A program made the position numbers and the translations under genes. A stretch of DNA of 64,000 bases. It comes from Saposhnikovia divaricata. Its lineage: Eukaryota; Streptophyta; Magnoliopsida; Apiales; Apiaceae. Location: positions 48,543,546 through 48,607,545 of the forward strand of contig CM071600.1 of NCBI GenBank assembly GCA_036435485.1, in the 5' to 3' direction. Below, in pieces: positions 26,696-40,300 of the stretch. The notes below the pieces were generated by a model, which saw nothing but the letters and a program-made list of their open reading frames with translations, had not been told where the DNA came from and made no database searches. How positions within the stretch are numbered: the first letter of the stretch is position 1; every line of letters starts with the position of its first letter.

Positions 26696-28332
26696 GACCA
26701 CTGGTAGATCTTCACATGTGTATTTTTTTTCATCTTTACCGATATGGCTGTCATTTTTTTAGGCAAAAGTAACATTTCTCTTTTTTCTGCTTGACCTTGT
26801 GAATATGTAGATTCTCCTCCATTTGTATTGTAATAATCATTAGTAACTTTTTGAGATAAGTTTGTATCTCACCTTTCGATTTGTTACTTGTTCTCGGAGC
26901 AGTTAACGATTTTTTTTTTTGTTATCATTATATTAAAAGTACAATTTTTTCATTATCATCGCAAATGTACCTATAATATAAGATGTACAGTTGTAAATTT
27001 AATTGCAGACCCGGGTTGATACTCGATATGTAGGTTAAATAATTTGTTGGTTGTAAAATGTTTTTTTTTTATCACCGTTGTAAATTGTTTTTCAGTTGTC
27101 TGGAATAATTATTGTTTTTCGTCTCTTCAATTAAATACAAGTTCATATACAATCCGCACAATTGTTCTTGCATAGATGTTGTACCTTTTTATATAATTCA
27201 AGAAATTATTTCATTCAAGTTAAAAAATTATGAATGTAATCTGAAACATATGTTGGGGGGTTTTATAAAGCAGACTGCATTTCTCAGGTTCAATCTTCAT
27301 ATTCAGTTTTTGTTTGAAGTAATCTTCATATTCAGTTTAATTGCAAATTTTGGACCAGCCATTAATTTTGGGGTTGATCTTTCTAGCAGATACGATATTC
27401 AGTTCTAAAAGTTTAATGAAAATTTAACAGGCAGGGCAAGAACCTGCAGAATGCAGAGGCTGTCTTTGAGCAGTAAATTAATTTCCAGCAATGGCCGGAG
27501 GCGCAGTACATTTTTTGCGGAAGATTAGATTTGGTGCTAGAAAACTAATTTAAACTCAAATCTATAAACAATTTTTTTTTTTTTTTGAATGAAATTACCA
27601 AGAAACAAACCTAAATATTGATCCGTTTAGATTCTTAAACATTTTAATTTACTACAAGCTAAAATCTAAAGAAGATCCGGAATAAGAAAGTACGAGTAAA
27701 TTAAGCACCAAAAGTTTAAATTTTGCAAGTATAAAACTCAACTCACAAGATCGTTGCATGGATCACACACCAATAAAATTTTTTTACATGATATGAGTAT
27801 TTATCAAGAAGGCAAATAACCTGAACCTATTAGGAATTCAAAAAAAAAATCGAAAATTTATCAAAATCCCAAACCTACTAGGAAACATTCAACTAAGAAA
27901 ATAAAAACCAAGCACTTAAAATAAGAAATATCCTTTTTATGTGAGAAGTAAAAACTTTAAAGCTAAAAATCCACTTAATAATAATAATGTAATATTCGAC
28001 CCAGCCCAGTCAGTCTGACTTATTTTAGCAGTAAACCGACTATTGTCCAAAGCCACGTTTTTTCCCCTGATTGAACATGTTCATTAGCCTGTGATGGCCA
28101 TGCATCATATATATAGTAAGACCATGATTATTTGAATATAAAAATTTCACAACCATCTTCCCGTACCATCACCATAAGCCCCTAAGTTTTAAAAATCAAA
28201 ACTTTTATTCTACATACCCAATTAAATATTCTGACCCTCTCCCACAATTTATATAGTCTAAACTTGATGAATTTTCCAAGATACTCAGCAACATTAGGAT
28301 GTAGAACTGACTTCATATTGCACAAGTTCCTT
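26696..28332. other. Intergenic space between two converging genes
   Basis: It holds the 3' UTRs and terminators of CCP1 (plus) and EF-P (minus). Scanning both strands I saw no further exon. T- and A-rich runs near 26,920, 27,060 and 27,570 are low-complexity. An AATAAA-type signal was not assigned to either gene. Confidence 0.5.
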
Positions 28333-31300
28333 TCATGCCCTGAGATGAGCAATACAAATAACAATTAGCAAATTTCAAGATAATTTGGTAAATACATAAA
28401 CCATAAAGTTACAAACTAAAAGTGAGGATAAAAACAACATATAAAGGACATGAAATGGGTAACATTCTCTTTAAGATGTTATTCTATGATAGACTTGCCT
28501 GCTCATGTAAGAATTATCTGCAGTATCGATAAGTAACTGGTCTCCAGTTAATATGTGAGCTGGTACCTACAAATTATGTGAAACTAACAAGATCAGAACA
28601 TTGTATAATTTAGGTTCTAGAAAATATAACTTCAGATGGCCTAGGTAAATAAAATGTGGCAAGGAGAAATTAAAAACAGAGAAGTATCGCCATTTTTAAC
28701 ATCCCTGACACAACCTGCCCACCAAAATGTTAAGGAAAGAGAATAAATGTACAAAAGGTCCTACATCTACTATTTCAGTCATTTGACGAGCTTACCTTAT
28801 CTAGATGAGAAATAAGAATTGTGTAGATATTATGTCTTAGTTTATATGATCTAAAGTAGGAAGTTGCTTCAGATATTAGTATTCTATGTCTTCGATATTT
28901 AGACAGAGACCTCATATTATCTCTGGTCTCATGACACACCTCTAAACTATTTTAATCATGATTAAGGATATAACAAGACATGACTATTTATAAGAGCAAA
29001 AAAAGACCCAACAGAAGATTAAAAAGGTAAAAATAGCAGCAACTTTGTGGAAGTCAACAATCATTTATGACATAGGACTCACCTGAATAGTCATGCCATT
29101 GTCCAACAAAGCCTTCTTTGTACTGTAGAAAGTAAGAAGCAATGAAAATACCCAGTTTCAGTTTTCAAAAGAGACGAGCATTAAAGGAGATAAAATGGCC
29201 TTCAGCTTTCAGAGAGTAATGTTGATACTAACAATTTGTTATATATATACAATTATTATCAGGCTTCTATAAGAACTAAAAGATCTTCAAGAAAATGCAT
29301 TCTAAAAGGTGTCTATCTAGTTGCTAGCATCTATATATAACCAGAGTAATAAACATACTGAGGAGTGGCTCCAATGCCCTTAACCGGAGCTTGTGTTTCT
29401 ACAACAGTGCATGTCACCCGTGGAGGAACCGATGCAGACATTGGTTTATCATCATACAGTTCAACAGTGACGGACATATCATCTATTCACAACAAAATAC
29501 AATAATTAAGCATTACTTACAAATTCTGTATTTGCTAGGAACGATTCATATGAAAGTTGCAATTATCAATGCTAACAGCAATTTCGACAAACTTATTCCG
29601 GATATTCAAATTATAGAGACACGGAATAAGTGTAGAGTAGAAACAGTAGAGGAGAAACAGGCAAAACATGACATGTAAAAAGGCCTCCACTAATTAATCG
29701 TCAACAGAGCTTGAAATGCAGCTTGGCAAGCAAATGGAGCAACAATCGGCAAATGATCTACCTAGAGGCTTCTTGGCAAACGGAAGTCAATCGCTTAATC
29801 AATCAATAACATTATTATTTATACTCTACGTACCGGACTGGTTCCCAAGTTGCATGTTACACTATAATTCTACTGTGCATTAAAAAAGAGGGTCAAACAT
29901 TCACATTCTATATTTCACTACTATTATCAACAAAGGAGATTGCAGTTGCAAAGGCACATGTCCATCACTAAACACAAGATGGTACACCGCAAACTATTAT
30001 GTAAATGTGTGAAGGATCCAGAGACGAAATAAACGTCTATGGCACTCTATGGATCAATTTATGCATGCTGCACTTCATCAACAGTTAAGGGTATTTCCAC
30101 TTTTATATATAAATAATGAAATGCATGATTTCCTAAACTAGCAATGACTAATGTACAAAGATACTGTTGCATACAAAATAGTAAAAAATAAAGAACAATC
30201 TTTTTCTCCCTCTCTCTGTAAGCTACACCTCGTCAGTTGTCTCCCTCCGGCGGTGGTTTATCCACCGGCCGGAGGCCCTTCTTCCTCTTCCCTCCTCTTT
30301 CTCCAACCAAGATTTCCTCCATCTTCTCAAATCCCTCTCATTTCTTCCACAAATCGGAATTTTTCCAAAAATTTCGAAACAGCCCATTCGAGTTCTTTTT
30401 CAGATCTGCTGCGATTTAGAACTCGAAATATCAAATAAATACATTTCCTAAACTCAAAATCTCCAGCTTAACATCATATCAAAATTTGGTGTCAATCTGA
30501 GATCTTTGATTTTTCGAATTGTAGTATGTCTCTCCCTTTGGAGTGGTCTCTCCCTTTGGAGTGTTTTGTATATGGTAATATGTTTTGGTGTATTTGGTTT
30601 TGTTATTTCCGTACTCCGAAAATGTCTCAATTGATATCTCGAGAGATCTGGAAAGGCCGCATCGAAGCTGGGGCAGTGTTGATTATTGCAAGAGCTCACC
30701 TTTCACAACATGATTGTGTTCATCCTTGGGGAGTTTTTACTTACGGCAAGTCTATAGCTAGTTCCTGGCATGTAGATAGCTGGGGTGCTCCACCTGAACA
30801 ATGGGCTACCAATGGTTTTTATGTGTTAAGGTCAATTGTAATATTACTGTGTATTCAGGGATGTTGGTACAATTTGGATTTATTGGGTTGTCTTTGTTTT
30901 CATTTTCAGTTAACAGATTTTTTCAGATCTGTAGTGTTATCAAACGATCAGGAAACAAATCAGCTAAGTGTTTTAGCTTGTCTTTGTTTTTCAACCTGAT
31001 TGTACCACCAGTTGGGGGTATGTCTCGGCTGTGTGTTTGGTCAATTTAATGAAACCTTTTCTCTTTGTGACAAAAAAAAAAAAACTAGCAATGACTGATT
31101 AGTAATAATGCAATGATGTAGTTTTGTCACCTTTTATGCTATACTGGTACAGAGTTTTTTTTTGTTAAAGAAATGGGGAGTGCAACAACAATATGTACCT
31201 GAGCACAAAGGCTTAATACCATTAACAAAATCAAAACACATATCAGATCGGCTATGGCTACACATTAAAAAAGCATTATCCATGTCCATGTAGCCCAATC

Positions 31301-34300
31301 CCCCTTTTGGCTCTTGGAAGGTTTCTGGTGTGCATAATGATCAGATTGTAAATTTTAAAAGTGAACCAAATTCTATGCATAAAGCACTTGCAAGCTCAGC
31401 CACTGTTTCTATACTCACTCGATCCTGCAGATTATGTTTTGTGCTGCTTGTAAACCCCAATTTTTTATGATTACTGCTTTCCTATTTTAAAAAGTGTTAT
31501 AATATTAGTACAGAGTTATCAAATTACTTATCCAGCTAAACACCCCTAGAGATGAATATAACAAGTGTGCTTACTCATGGTTACGTAACAGAATATATAA
31601 ACGATTTCTCACTGAATTTTCATTAAGTGTTCATACAATATACTCATATGCTCCCTACAATATATGCTTGGTAACAACTAGCATGATACAAAATTAGGTA
31701 CAATCCTTGAACTGAAAGGGAATAAAAAGGGTCTGCATCTATGAAGCATGGGTGCGGGTGCGAGAGTGCGCGATACGGGGATACGACAATTCGGCAAATT
31801 CAAAAATATGGGGATTCGGCAATTAAAAAAAAATTAAATTAAATATATATTATATATATATGCTACATAGGTAATTAATCAACAAACCCAAAAATAGCAT
31901 TAAAATTAAACCAAATAATCAAAAAGTTTAAAAAAATAACGCACAAATTTACAGAACACATTGAAAAGCTTTTAAAAAAATATAGAACACATGATTCACA
32001 AATCATTTTTAGAAAAATAAAAGACTTTTTAGTTGTATTTCATTGTGTTCTCTGCTTATAATTTTTTTATTTTATATTTAAAGTTGAGTTTATAGAATAC
32101 AAATAACAAGTTCTGTATTTATAAATTATAAATTATATTATATCTAAATACAGAACATAAAGAAATTATAAAAATTGACAAGAAAATAAACTACATAATA
32201 AATAAACTAGAAAATAAAAAAGTTTTACAACCGTCACGTTAACTTGACGTTGTGCTTTGTCAAAAAAAAAAAGAAAAGAACGTGGGTTTTTTCAGATTCC
32301 ATCCAACCATCCAATTCTTTATCATCTAAGGGCTTATATTTAGTTACCAAGTTACTCAATTTTTTTAGTTCCTAAATGAACCAAGGCAGCGGACAATTAA
32401 GCGGAAGGCGGGAGCAAGCAGCAATTATTTTTATAGTAAGAAAAGGCTCAACACATGAGCAAGAGAGAAGAGAAGAGAAGTAAAATAGAATGTTATTCAA
32501 GCGTGCTGAATATCAATACAAAGCTCTCCTTATATAGAGAGTCAGATACACACTATTACACATGGAAGAACTGAATTATTACAACAGACAAATAACTTTA
32601 GAAAAAGTAGACATTATTGATGCCGGGTGCTCATTGGGCCCCATCGACGCAATCAATGATGAATACATACAAACAACTTTTACAAAGCAAACAAACTTTA
32701 ATAAAGCAAAGATTGTGCTTTCCATTATCAGGAGCAGATATTATTGCCTTCAAAAGTGATTTCCCAAATAATTGAGCTTGAATTATTGCCGCTGTTTCTG
32801 TTTCGGCAAAGGCACTTATCCTGTCAGATTAGAATATTTGAGAAGCAATTTTCTCCTAATAGAATAGAGAATTTTAATGTTTTCCCTTCGGTTGCGGAGA
32901 CGCTTAACTTCATGAAAATCTCTCATAATTTCTGAAGTGGACCGATTCTTCCTCTCTAGAAGAGATGCATTCTTGTATTTAGAATCAAGATCATCAATCT
33001 GATGAGTAAGATTGAGGCATTCCTTTTCATCATCTTTTAACCTTTTAAATGCTCTAAATAAGGTCGGCATTGATTAGCTATGGGGAGTTTTTCCTTTATC
33101 TTTGGACTTTTGAATTAAAGTCTGAGTCATGGCATCCCAGAAATCTCCTAGGGATGGCTCTCGGGCTTGAGCCGGTTGAGATTCTTCTGTAGATAAATGT
33201 TCTTCTTCTTCGGCTTGAGATTCGCCTGCTAGACAATTATAGGGGTTAGAATCCATTGATCCTTGAGATGAAGAAGTTTTCATTGATTGATCCTCGTCCT
33301 GAGATGGATGAGACGGAAAAGAACTAAAGAATTGTTCTTTCATAAAGTCTAAAACTCGGACCATTATTTGTTCCTCTGAATCTGTAGGATATTTCTTTAG
33401 AAAATATTCTTTCATATTGGCAATCGAAGGTTGATGAGACGATTTTTCTTTAGAACCTTGGCCTTTTTCAGCAACAATTGTTGCTTTGATGGTGGCTATT
33501 TTAGCCTGTATATCTTTAACATCTATATTAGTCCACCATTTACAAAAGAAATTTCTTTGTAAAATAGGAATATCAAGATTGTCTTGGGAGACTGATATTA
33601 TCCATCTCCAAATCCATGGTATTTGAAATTTAGTAAAAAATATGAAAGGACATTGCCCCTTAATCATTCTTTCAGCAGTTACTCTGGCAATAAGGGGACT
33701 ATTGTCGCACCAAGGGATATATAAATCCTTAATTTCCTTAGGAAGAATTTCTAAAGAGGGACCAAATTTTGCCCACCATTGGTAGAACCAATTAGGAACT
33801 GGCTTATTGAGCACGCCTGGATCAATACTAAAGAACCAACAATGTTTGTTTTTTGGATTTTGATAGTAAAAAGCTTTTGTGAAAGCTTCTACATAATCCC
33901 AGTAGTTGAAGTAAATATACTTCTCCTCTGCTATTTTTATAGCTTTTTCCGCATTGGGATTAAATCCCCATTCTCTTGGATGAAGTATTTTCTGGATATG
34001 ACATTTGCTGAAATTTATAAAATTCGCAGGATTATTGTTCTGATGATAATGAGTAATCGTTATCGATTCAGTGATTTTTAGCAAAATTTCTAAATTCTGC
34101 CTTCCCTGATTATTCAGGCCAGCATAACCTCTTGATTCAAGGTATTTCGTTCTTAAGGACCATCCATCATTTGGAGTGAGCTTAAGATCTTCTTCTTCCA
34201 GAAACAAAATAATTTCGGTGGTAGGATTTTCGAAATATTCTTTATCCTGCTGGGCATCAGTAATAGCAACATCTTTATAAGTTGCTGCTTTACTAGAGGA

Positions 34301-37300
34301 AGGAATATCCTCTTTTTTAGGAGGTGCAGGTAATTGCTGCATCCTTTGTCTGTGATGATAAATAGTCCAATCACCTATTAGTGGGACAGTTTCTTGAGAT
34401 AACATATTGTTATTCCCGTAACCTCGACCTCGGCCATAACCTCGGCCTCTTCCCCTATTAGGGGTCGTCATTCACCCTGTAAAATTTCACGGGTTAAATA
34501 ATCAGCAAGATAATTATTTTCTCCCTCTATGAATTGAATATCAAATTCAAAGGCTGCCAGTTGAGCTTGCCATCCTGCAAAAATTTGTTTTGCTACAAGA
34601 TTTTTAACATCTTTTTCAATAATTGATTTTGCTGAACTACAATCAATTCGCAATAAAAATTTCTGATTTAATAAATCACCTTGAAATTTTGAAATACATT
34701 TAATAATAGAAAGCATTTCTTTCTTTACAGTGGAATATTTTAACTGTGTAGGATTCCACTTTCCTGAAGTAAATCTAACAAGAACTTCTCTTGAAGTTTC
34801 AGGAATTACTTGTTTTAGTATTCCTCCATACCCTATATTAGAGGCATCTGTTTCGACGATCTTAAAATATTTAGGATTGGCTAAAGATAAGCAAGGTAAA
34901 CATTTTACCTTTGCTTTGATTTTCTGAACAGCCTGAGAATGTTTCTCAGTCCATGGTTCAGGTTTCTTTTTGAGCCTAGAATACAGAATTGCTGTATCTT
35001 GTGCTAAATTAGCATAATAGTCTGAAATATAATTAAGACTACCCAAAAATCTTTGTAATTGTTTTTTATCAAGAATTTCATTAGGAAATTTTGATGCAAA
35101 CTCTATACTTCTATCTATGGGAATAATTTTTCCTTGATTAATAATATGTCCCAAAAACCTAACCTGAGTTTGGAACAATTTCATTTTTGGAGCAGATATA
35201 ACTAACCCATTATTCTTTATTAAATTCTTAAATATTTTTAAGTGTTTAATATGCTGATCTATTGTTTTAGAAAACACTAAAACATCATCTATATATACGA
35301 TAATAAATTCTGTATAAGGATTAAAAATATCATTCATAATATTCTGAAATTCAGAAGGGGCATTCTTTTGGCCAAAAGGTAAGACATTCCATTCATAATG
35401 ACCAAAGGGAACTGTGAAGGCCGTTTTATACCTATCTGATTCTTTAATCTGGATTTGCCAGTATCCTGATTTCATATCAAATTTAGAAAAGATTAAAGCA
35501 TCGCTTAATCTATCTAACAAATCTTTTTTGTTAGGGATCGGATATCTAATCCATTTTAAAACTTTATTAAGAGGTTTATAATTAATGACTAGTCTAGGCA
35601 CGCCTCTTTCCTTTTCAGCAGCATTATTAACATAGAATGCTGTGCAACTCCAGGGAGATTTAGACTTTCTAATTAAGCCTTTTGCTAAAAGAGAATCAAT
35701 CTCCTTTTTGCATAATTCCAAATATTCTTTATTCATCTGGGCTGGTCTAGCCTTAGTAGGAATTTGGTTCTCATTAAAACTATCTATGTAAGGAAGGGAA
35801 ATTAAAACTATCTATTTAATAATCTAATTGTTTGATTAGAGTCAGTGACTCTAATGGTTTGTTCCATTGTTTTTATAACCTGTCTTGATTTAAAATCAAA
35901 GAAACCAATATTATAAATATGATCTAAGGGAACAGAGGGTATTACCCATTTATTCAATTTATCCAAATTTTTTGGATACTCAGCTAATTCGGCATTTTTA
36001 ACTAAATCATTAGGATGCTCATCATCCTCCAGATTATTCATAATAATGTAAGAAAAAGCTAAAGCTGTTGTGGTGGATTGGACCTCTAAGTTACGTAAGT
36101 ATGTTTATTTGTTACAAAAAATAAAAGTGCCAGAAATAAAAATATTTTTGGTCATCTTTGCAAACGACTCACTCGTTTAACTGTCAACCAAAGGGACAGA
36201 CGGATTAAATCCACGAAATCAAAAATGTGAAATATTTTTAGCAAAAATTTTCTTTTACGAAATCATTCAGAAAACTCCCATTTTTTCTTTCGGGATTAAA
36301 GATGACATTTTAAGAAAACACTAAAAATATTCCGATTTTTTTTTTTTTTTTTTTTTACATACTTGCGTTACTTAGAACATCCAACCTACCACAACGGAGA
36401 TTTAGCTACGAGTAGACATTAATTAAAAGAATAAGATAAAAGAATGTACCTTAACGATGGCTCTGAGCTACTGTGAAAGATTTAAATGCGATAATTAGGT
36501 CACAAAATTATACTAACACATTTCTTACTTGTCTAGGTGACCACTTCTTAACCTTAGAAAATGAGATAGTTTCTCTTAGGCAAGTGATAGAAAACGAGTT
36601 AATTTCTTTAAAGAAATCTATGGAGAAGCAACCTTCTTCAACCCTTGTTCAAGAATCCTCTAAGAACCATGTTCCTATGATTCAACCTCCAATTCCCATA
36701 AAAGGATTTAAATTAGAATCTAGTGGGCAAGAATTTATAAAAATTCTTCAACAAAAATTCAACAATATGAATATATCAGTCTTATCTAAAGACGATGAGT
36801 CTCAGCAATCTGAGATTTCTGAATCTGCTGAAGATTTAGAAGATATTAATAATTTAGCAACTATGTTTGCTAAACAACAAATTAGTAATCCAGAGATAAA
36901 CCCTATTTATACTCCCAAATCTTTAGAAAAATTCTATTACCAAAGACCTTCTCCTCAGGATCTTCTATTTGAAGAACCAGAATATATTCAAACTTCATAT
37001 TCAGGAAAAGCTATCTATGAATGGAATCTTGATGGCTTAAATGAGAAACAAATATTCGATGTTATACACCGAATAATGATGTACTCTACTGTTTGTAAAC
37101 AAAATGGTAGTTCTGATAGTGCTATAGCCTCCTTCATTTCCACAAGATTTGTAGGACAGATCAGGGGATGGTGGGATCACTATTTTACCCTAGAACAAAG
37201 ATTAGAAATTCTTAATCATAAAAAAATTATTAAAATAGAAAATGGCATTGTTACTACTGGAGAAGAAGATGCCGTTTACACTTTGTGTCTTGCAATTCTA

Positions 37301-40300
37301 CATCATTTTGTAGGAAGCAATATTCCTGTTGCAGAGAAGCTTTGTACGCTCCTCCAAAATCTTAGATGTCCTTCCTTAACCCATTTCAGGTGGTATAAAG
37401 ATACATTTTTATCTAGAGTATATCAATTAGGAGAACCAAATTCGGTTCACTGGAAGTCAAAATTTATCGATGGTTTACCCCATCTTTTTGCTGAAAGGGT
37501 TAGGCAATCCTTAAGAAATAAAAATGATGGAGTTAATATTAATTATATTTCTCTAACATATGGAGAAATAGTTAGCCATTGTGTTAATGAAGGATTAGCT
37601 CTATGTAATGACATAAAGCTAAAGAATCAGTTAAAGCAACAAAAACTGTCCGAAAAACACCAATTAGGTAAATTCTGTGATCAGTTTGCCTTTGATATAG
37701 GAAAAATTCCTAGATACCAAGAAAAGAAAAAGCAAAAGATTGCTTACAAAAGAAACAAGCCTTATAAGAATAATTCTTATAAATCAAAATATCCTTTTAA
37801 AACTTCTTATAAAAAGAATTATAAGAAAAAATCTTATAATAAATCGGATAAAAAATCTTTTGTCCCCAATAAGGGAAAAAGAAAAGCCAAAAGGATTGAT
37901 ATAACCTGTCATAAATGCGGCAAAGTTGGTCATTATGCTAACCAATGTTGGACTAAAAAGGCCCTCAACAAGATAGAAGATGAGCAATTACGCTCTCAAT
38001 TAGAAAAGGTCTTGCTGCACAGTTCTGATGAAGAACGAGAATCTTCTGATAACGAAGAATTAGCCCTTATTAATAATAGCTCTAGTGACTCAGAATCACA
38101 AAGTTCTGACAACACTGATTGTCAGTGTAATGAGCTAAACTATTATAAATCTATAGTAGACATGAATGGATTAAATGTCTTAACTGCTGATCAAGATAAA
38201 GTCTTGAAGATTATAGATTCAATTTCCGATTTTGAGCTTAAAAAGCAAATGCTCGAAACTCTTATTAAAGATAATAAAGAAAAAGAAGCTCCTTTAGTCA
38301 TTGATGCACCTTACCAATTAAGTGAGGTATTAGATAGATTTCAAAAATCTACTCTTAAAGAAACTCCTGTTTCTCTTAATGATTTGAGAAGAGAAGTTAA
38401 TTTATTAAAATCTGAAATTACTCAGATTAAGCAGAATAATACTTTATTATCCCAAAGAGTTACTTTTCTAGAAGGTAAGTCTTTAATAACTAGTGATTGT
38501 AAGGAAATTCCCTCTTCTAGTAATAATAATGAAACAGAATATTTAAATCTGCTAGAGCAAGTAACCTCTCAACAATGGTATATCAAAATCACTCTCGTAG
38601 TAAGTCGAGAATTTATTCTTAAAGATGAAATAGCCCTTGTTGATAGTGGTGCTGATTTAAATTGTATCAAAGAAGGAATAATTCCTACCAAATATTTTGA
38701 GAAAACTACCCAATCTATCTCCCATGCAGCTGGAGAAAAACTTCAAGTTAGATATAAGCTTTCTAACACTTATATCTGTAATAAAGATATTTGTCTTCCT
38801 ACCTCTTTTATTCTAATAAAGAATATGAATCATAGAATAATATTAGGAAATCCTTTTCTTCATAATATTATGCCCCTTAACAATGTCGATAAAACCGGGA
38901 TTTCTACCATAATAGAAGGTAAGAATATAAAATTTGATTTTATTACTGATCCTCAAACTCGTATAATAAACGAGGTAAGAGACCATCTTCTTAGTAAAGA
39001 AAAACAATTATGTTTTCTCAAAGAAGAAATAAAAGTCTTAAGTATTAATGAGCAGCTTAACCAACCAGCCACCAAAACCCAAATAAAAATCATTGAAAAA
39101 CAGTTCAATGATGAGGTTTGTAATGACCTCCCTAATGCTTTTTGGAATAGGAAAAAACATGTTGTTTCCCTTCCTTACATAGATAGTTTTAATGAGAACC
39201 AAATTCCTACTAAGGCTAGACCAGCCCAGATGAATAAAGAATATTTGGAATTATGCAAAAAGGAGATTGATTCTCTTTTAGCAAAAGGCTTAATTAGAAA
39301 GTCTAAATCTCCCTGGAGTTGCACAGCATTCTATGTTAATAATGCTGCTGAAAAGGAAAGAGGCGTGCCTAGACTAGTCATTAATTATAAACCTCTTAAT
39401 AAAGTTTTAAAATGGATTAGATATCCGATCCCTAACAAAAAAGATTTGTTAGATAGATTAAGCGATGCTTTAATCTTTTCTAAATTTGATATGAAATCAG
39501 GATACTGGCAAATCCAGATTAAAGAATCAGATAGGTATAAAACGGCCTTCACAGTTCCCTTTGGTCATTATGAATGGAATGTCTTACCTTTTGGCCAAAA
39601 GAATGCCCCTTCTGAATTTCAGAATATTATGAATGATATTTTTAATCCTTATACAGAATTTATTATCGTATATATAGATGATGTTTTAGTGTTTTCTAAA
39701 ACAATAGATCAGCATATTAAACACTTAAAAATATTTAAGAATTTAATAAAGAATAATGGGTTAGTTATATCTGCTCCAAAAATGAAATTGTTCCAAACTC
39801 AGGTTAGGTTTTTGGGACATATTATTAATCAAGGAAAAATTATTCCCATAGATAGAAGTATAGAGTTTGCATCAAAATTTCCTAATGAAATTCTTGATAA
39901 AAAACAATTACAAAGATTTTTGGGTAGTCTTAATTATATTTCAGACTATTATGCTAATTTAGCACAAGATACAGCAATTCTGTATTCTAGGCTCAAAAAG
40001 AAACCTGAACCATGGACTGAGAAACATTCTCAGGCTGTTCAGAAAATCAAAGCAAAGGTAAAATGTTTACCTTGCTTATCTTTAGCCAATCCTAAATATT
40101 TTAAGATCGTCGAAACAGATGCCTCTAATATAGGGTATGGAGGAATACTAAAACAAGTAATTCCTGAAACTTCAAGAGAAGTTCTTGTTAGATTTACTTC
40201 AGGAAAGTGGAATCCTACACAGTTAAAATATTCCACTGTAAAGAAAGAAATGCTTTCTATTATTAAATGTATTTCAAAATTTCAAGGTGATTTATTAAAT

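Larger units (their letters stand above)
31918..35801 (-). repeat. Left arm of the 3.88-kb pararetroviral inverted repeat
   Basis: This arm pairs with 39,165-43,047. It holds, in minus orientation, the RT-RNase H half of the viral polyprotein, ORF2, ORF3, the viral promoter, and about 450 bases that look like host repeat at the outer end. I see one difference in the ORF proteins of the two arms (ORF3), but several in the outer 560 bases. Confidence 0.95.

Noticed and set aside
30526..30999. 157-codon frame in the retroposed insert as a host gene
   Set aside because: It lies within a poly-A-tailed insertion with target duplications and matches no family I know; kept only as part of the retroposon.
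33779..34081. 100-codon frame opposite viral ORF2 (also at 40,885)
   Set aside because: Shadow of the intact ORF2; identical in both arms only because the DNA is.
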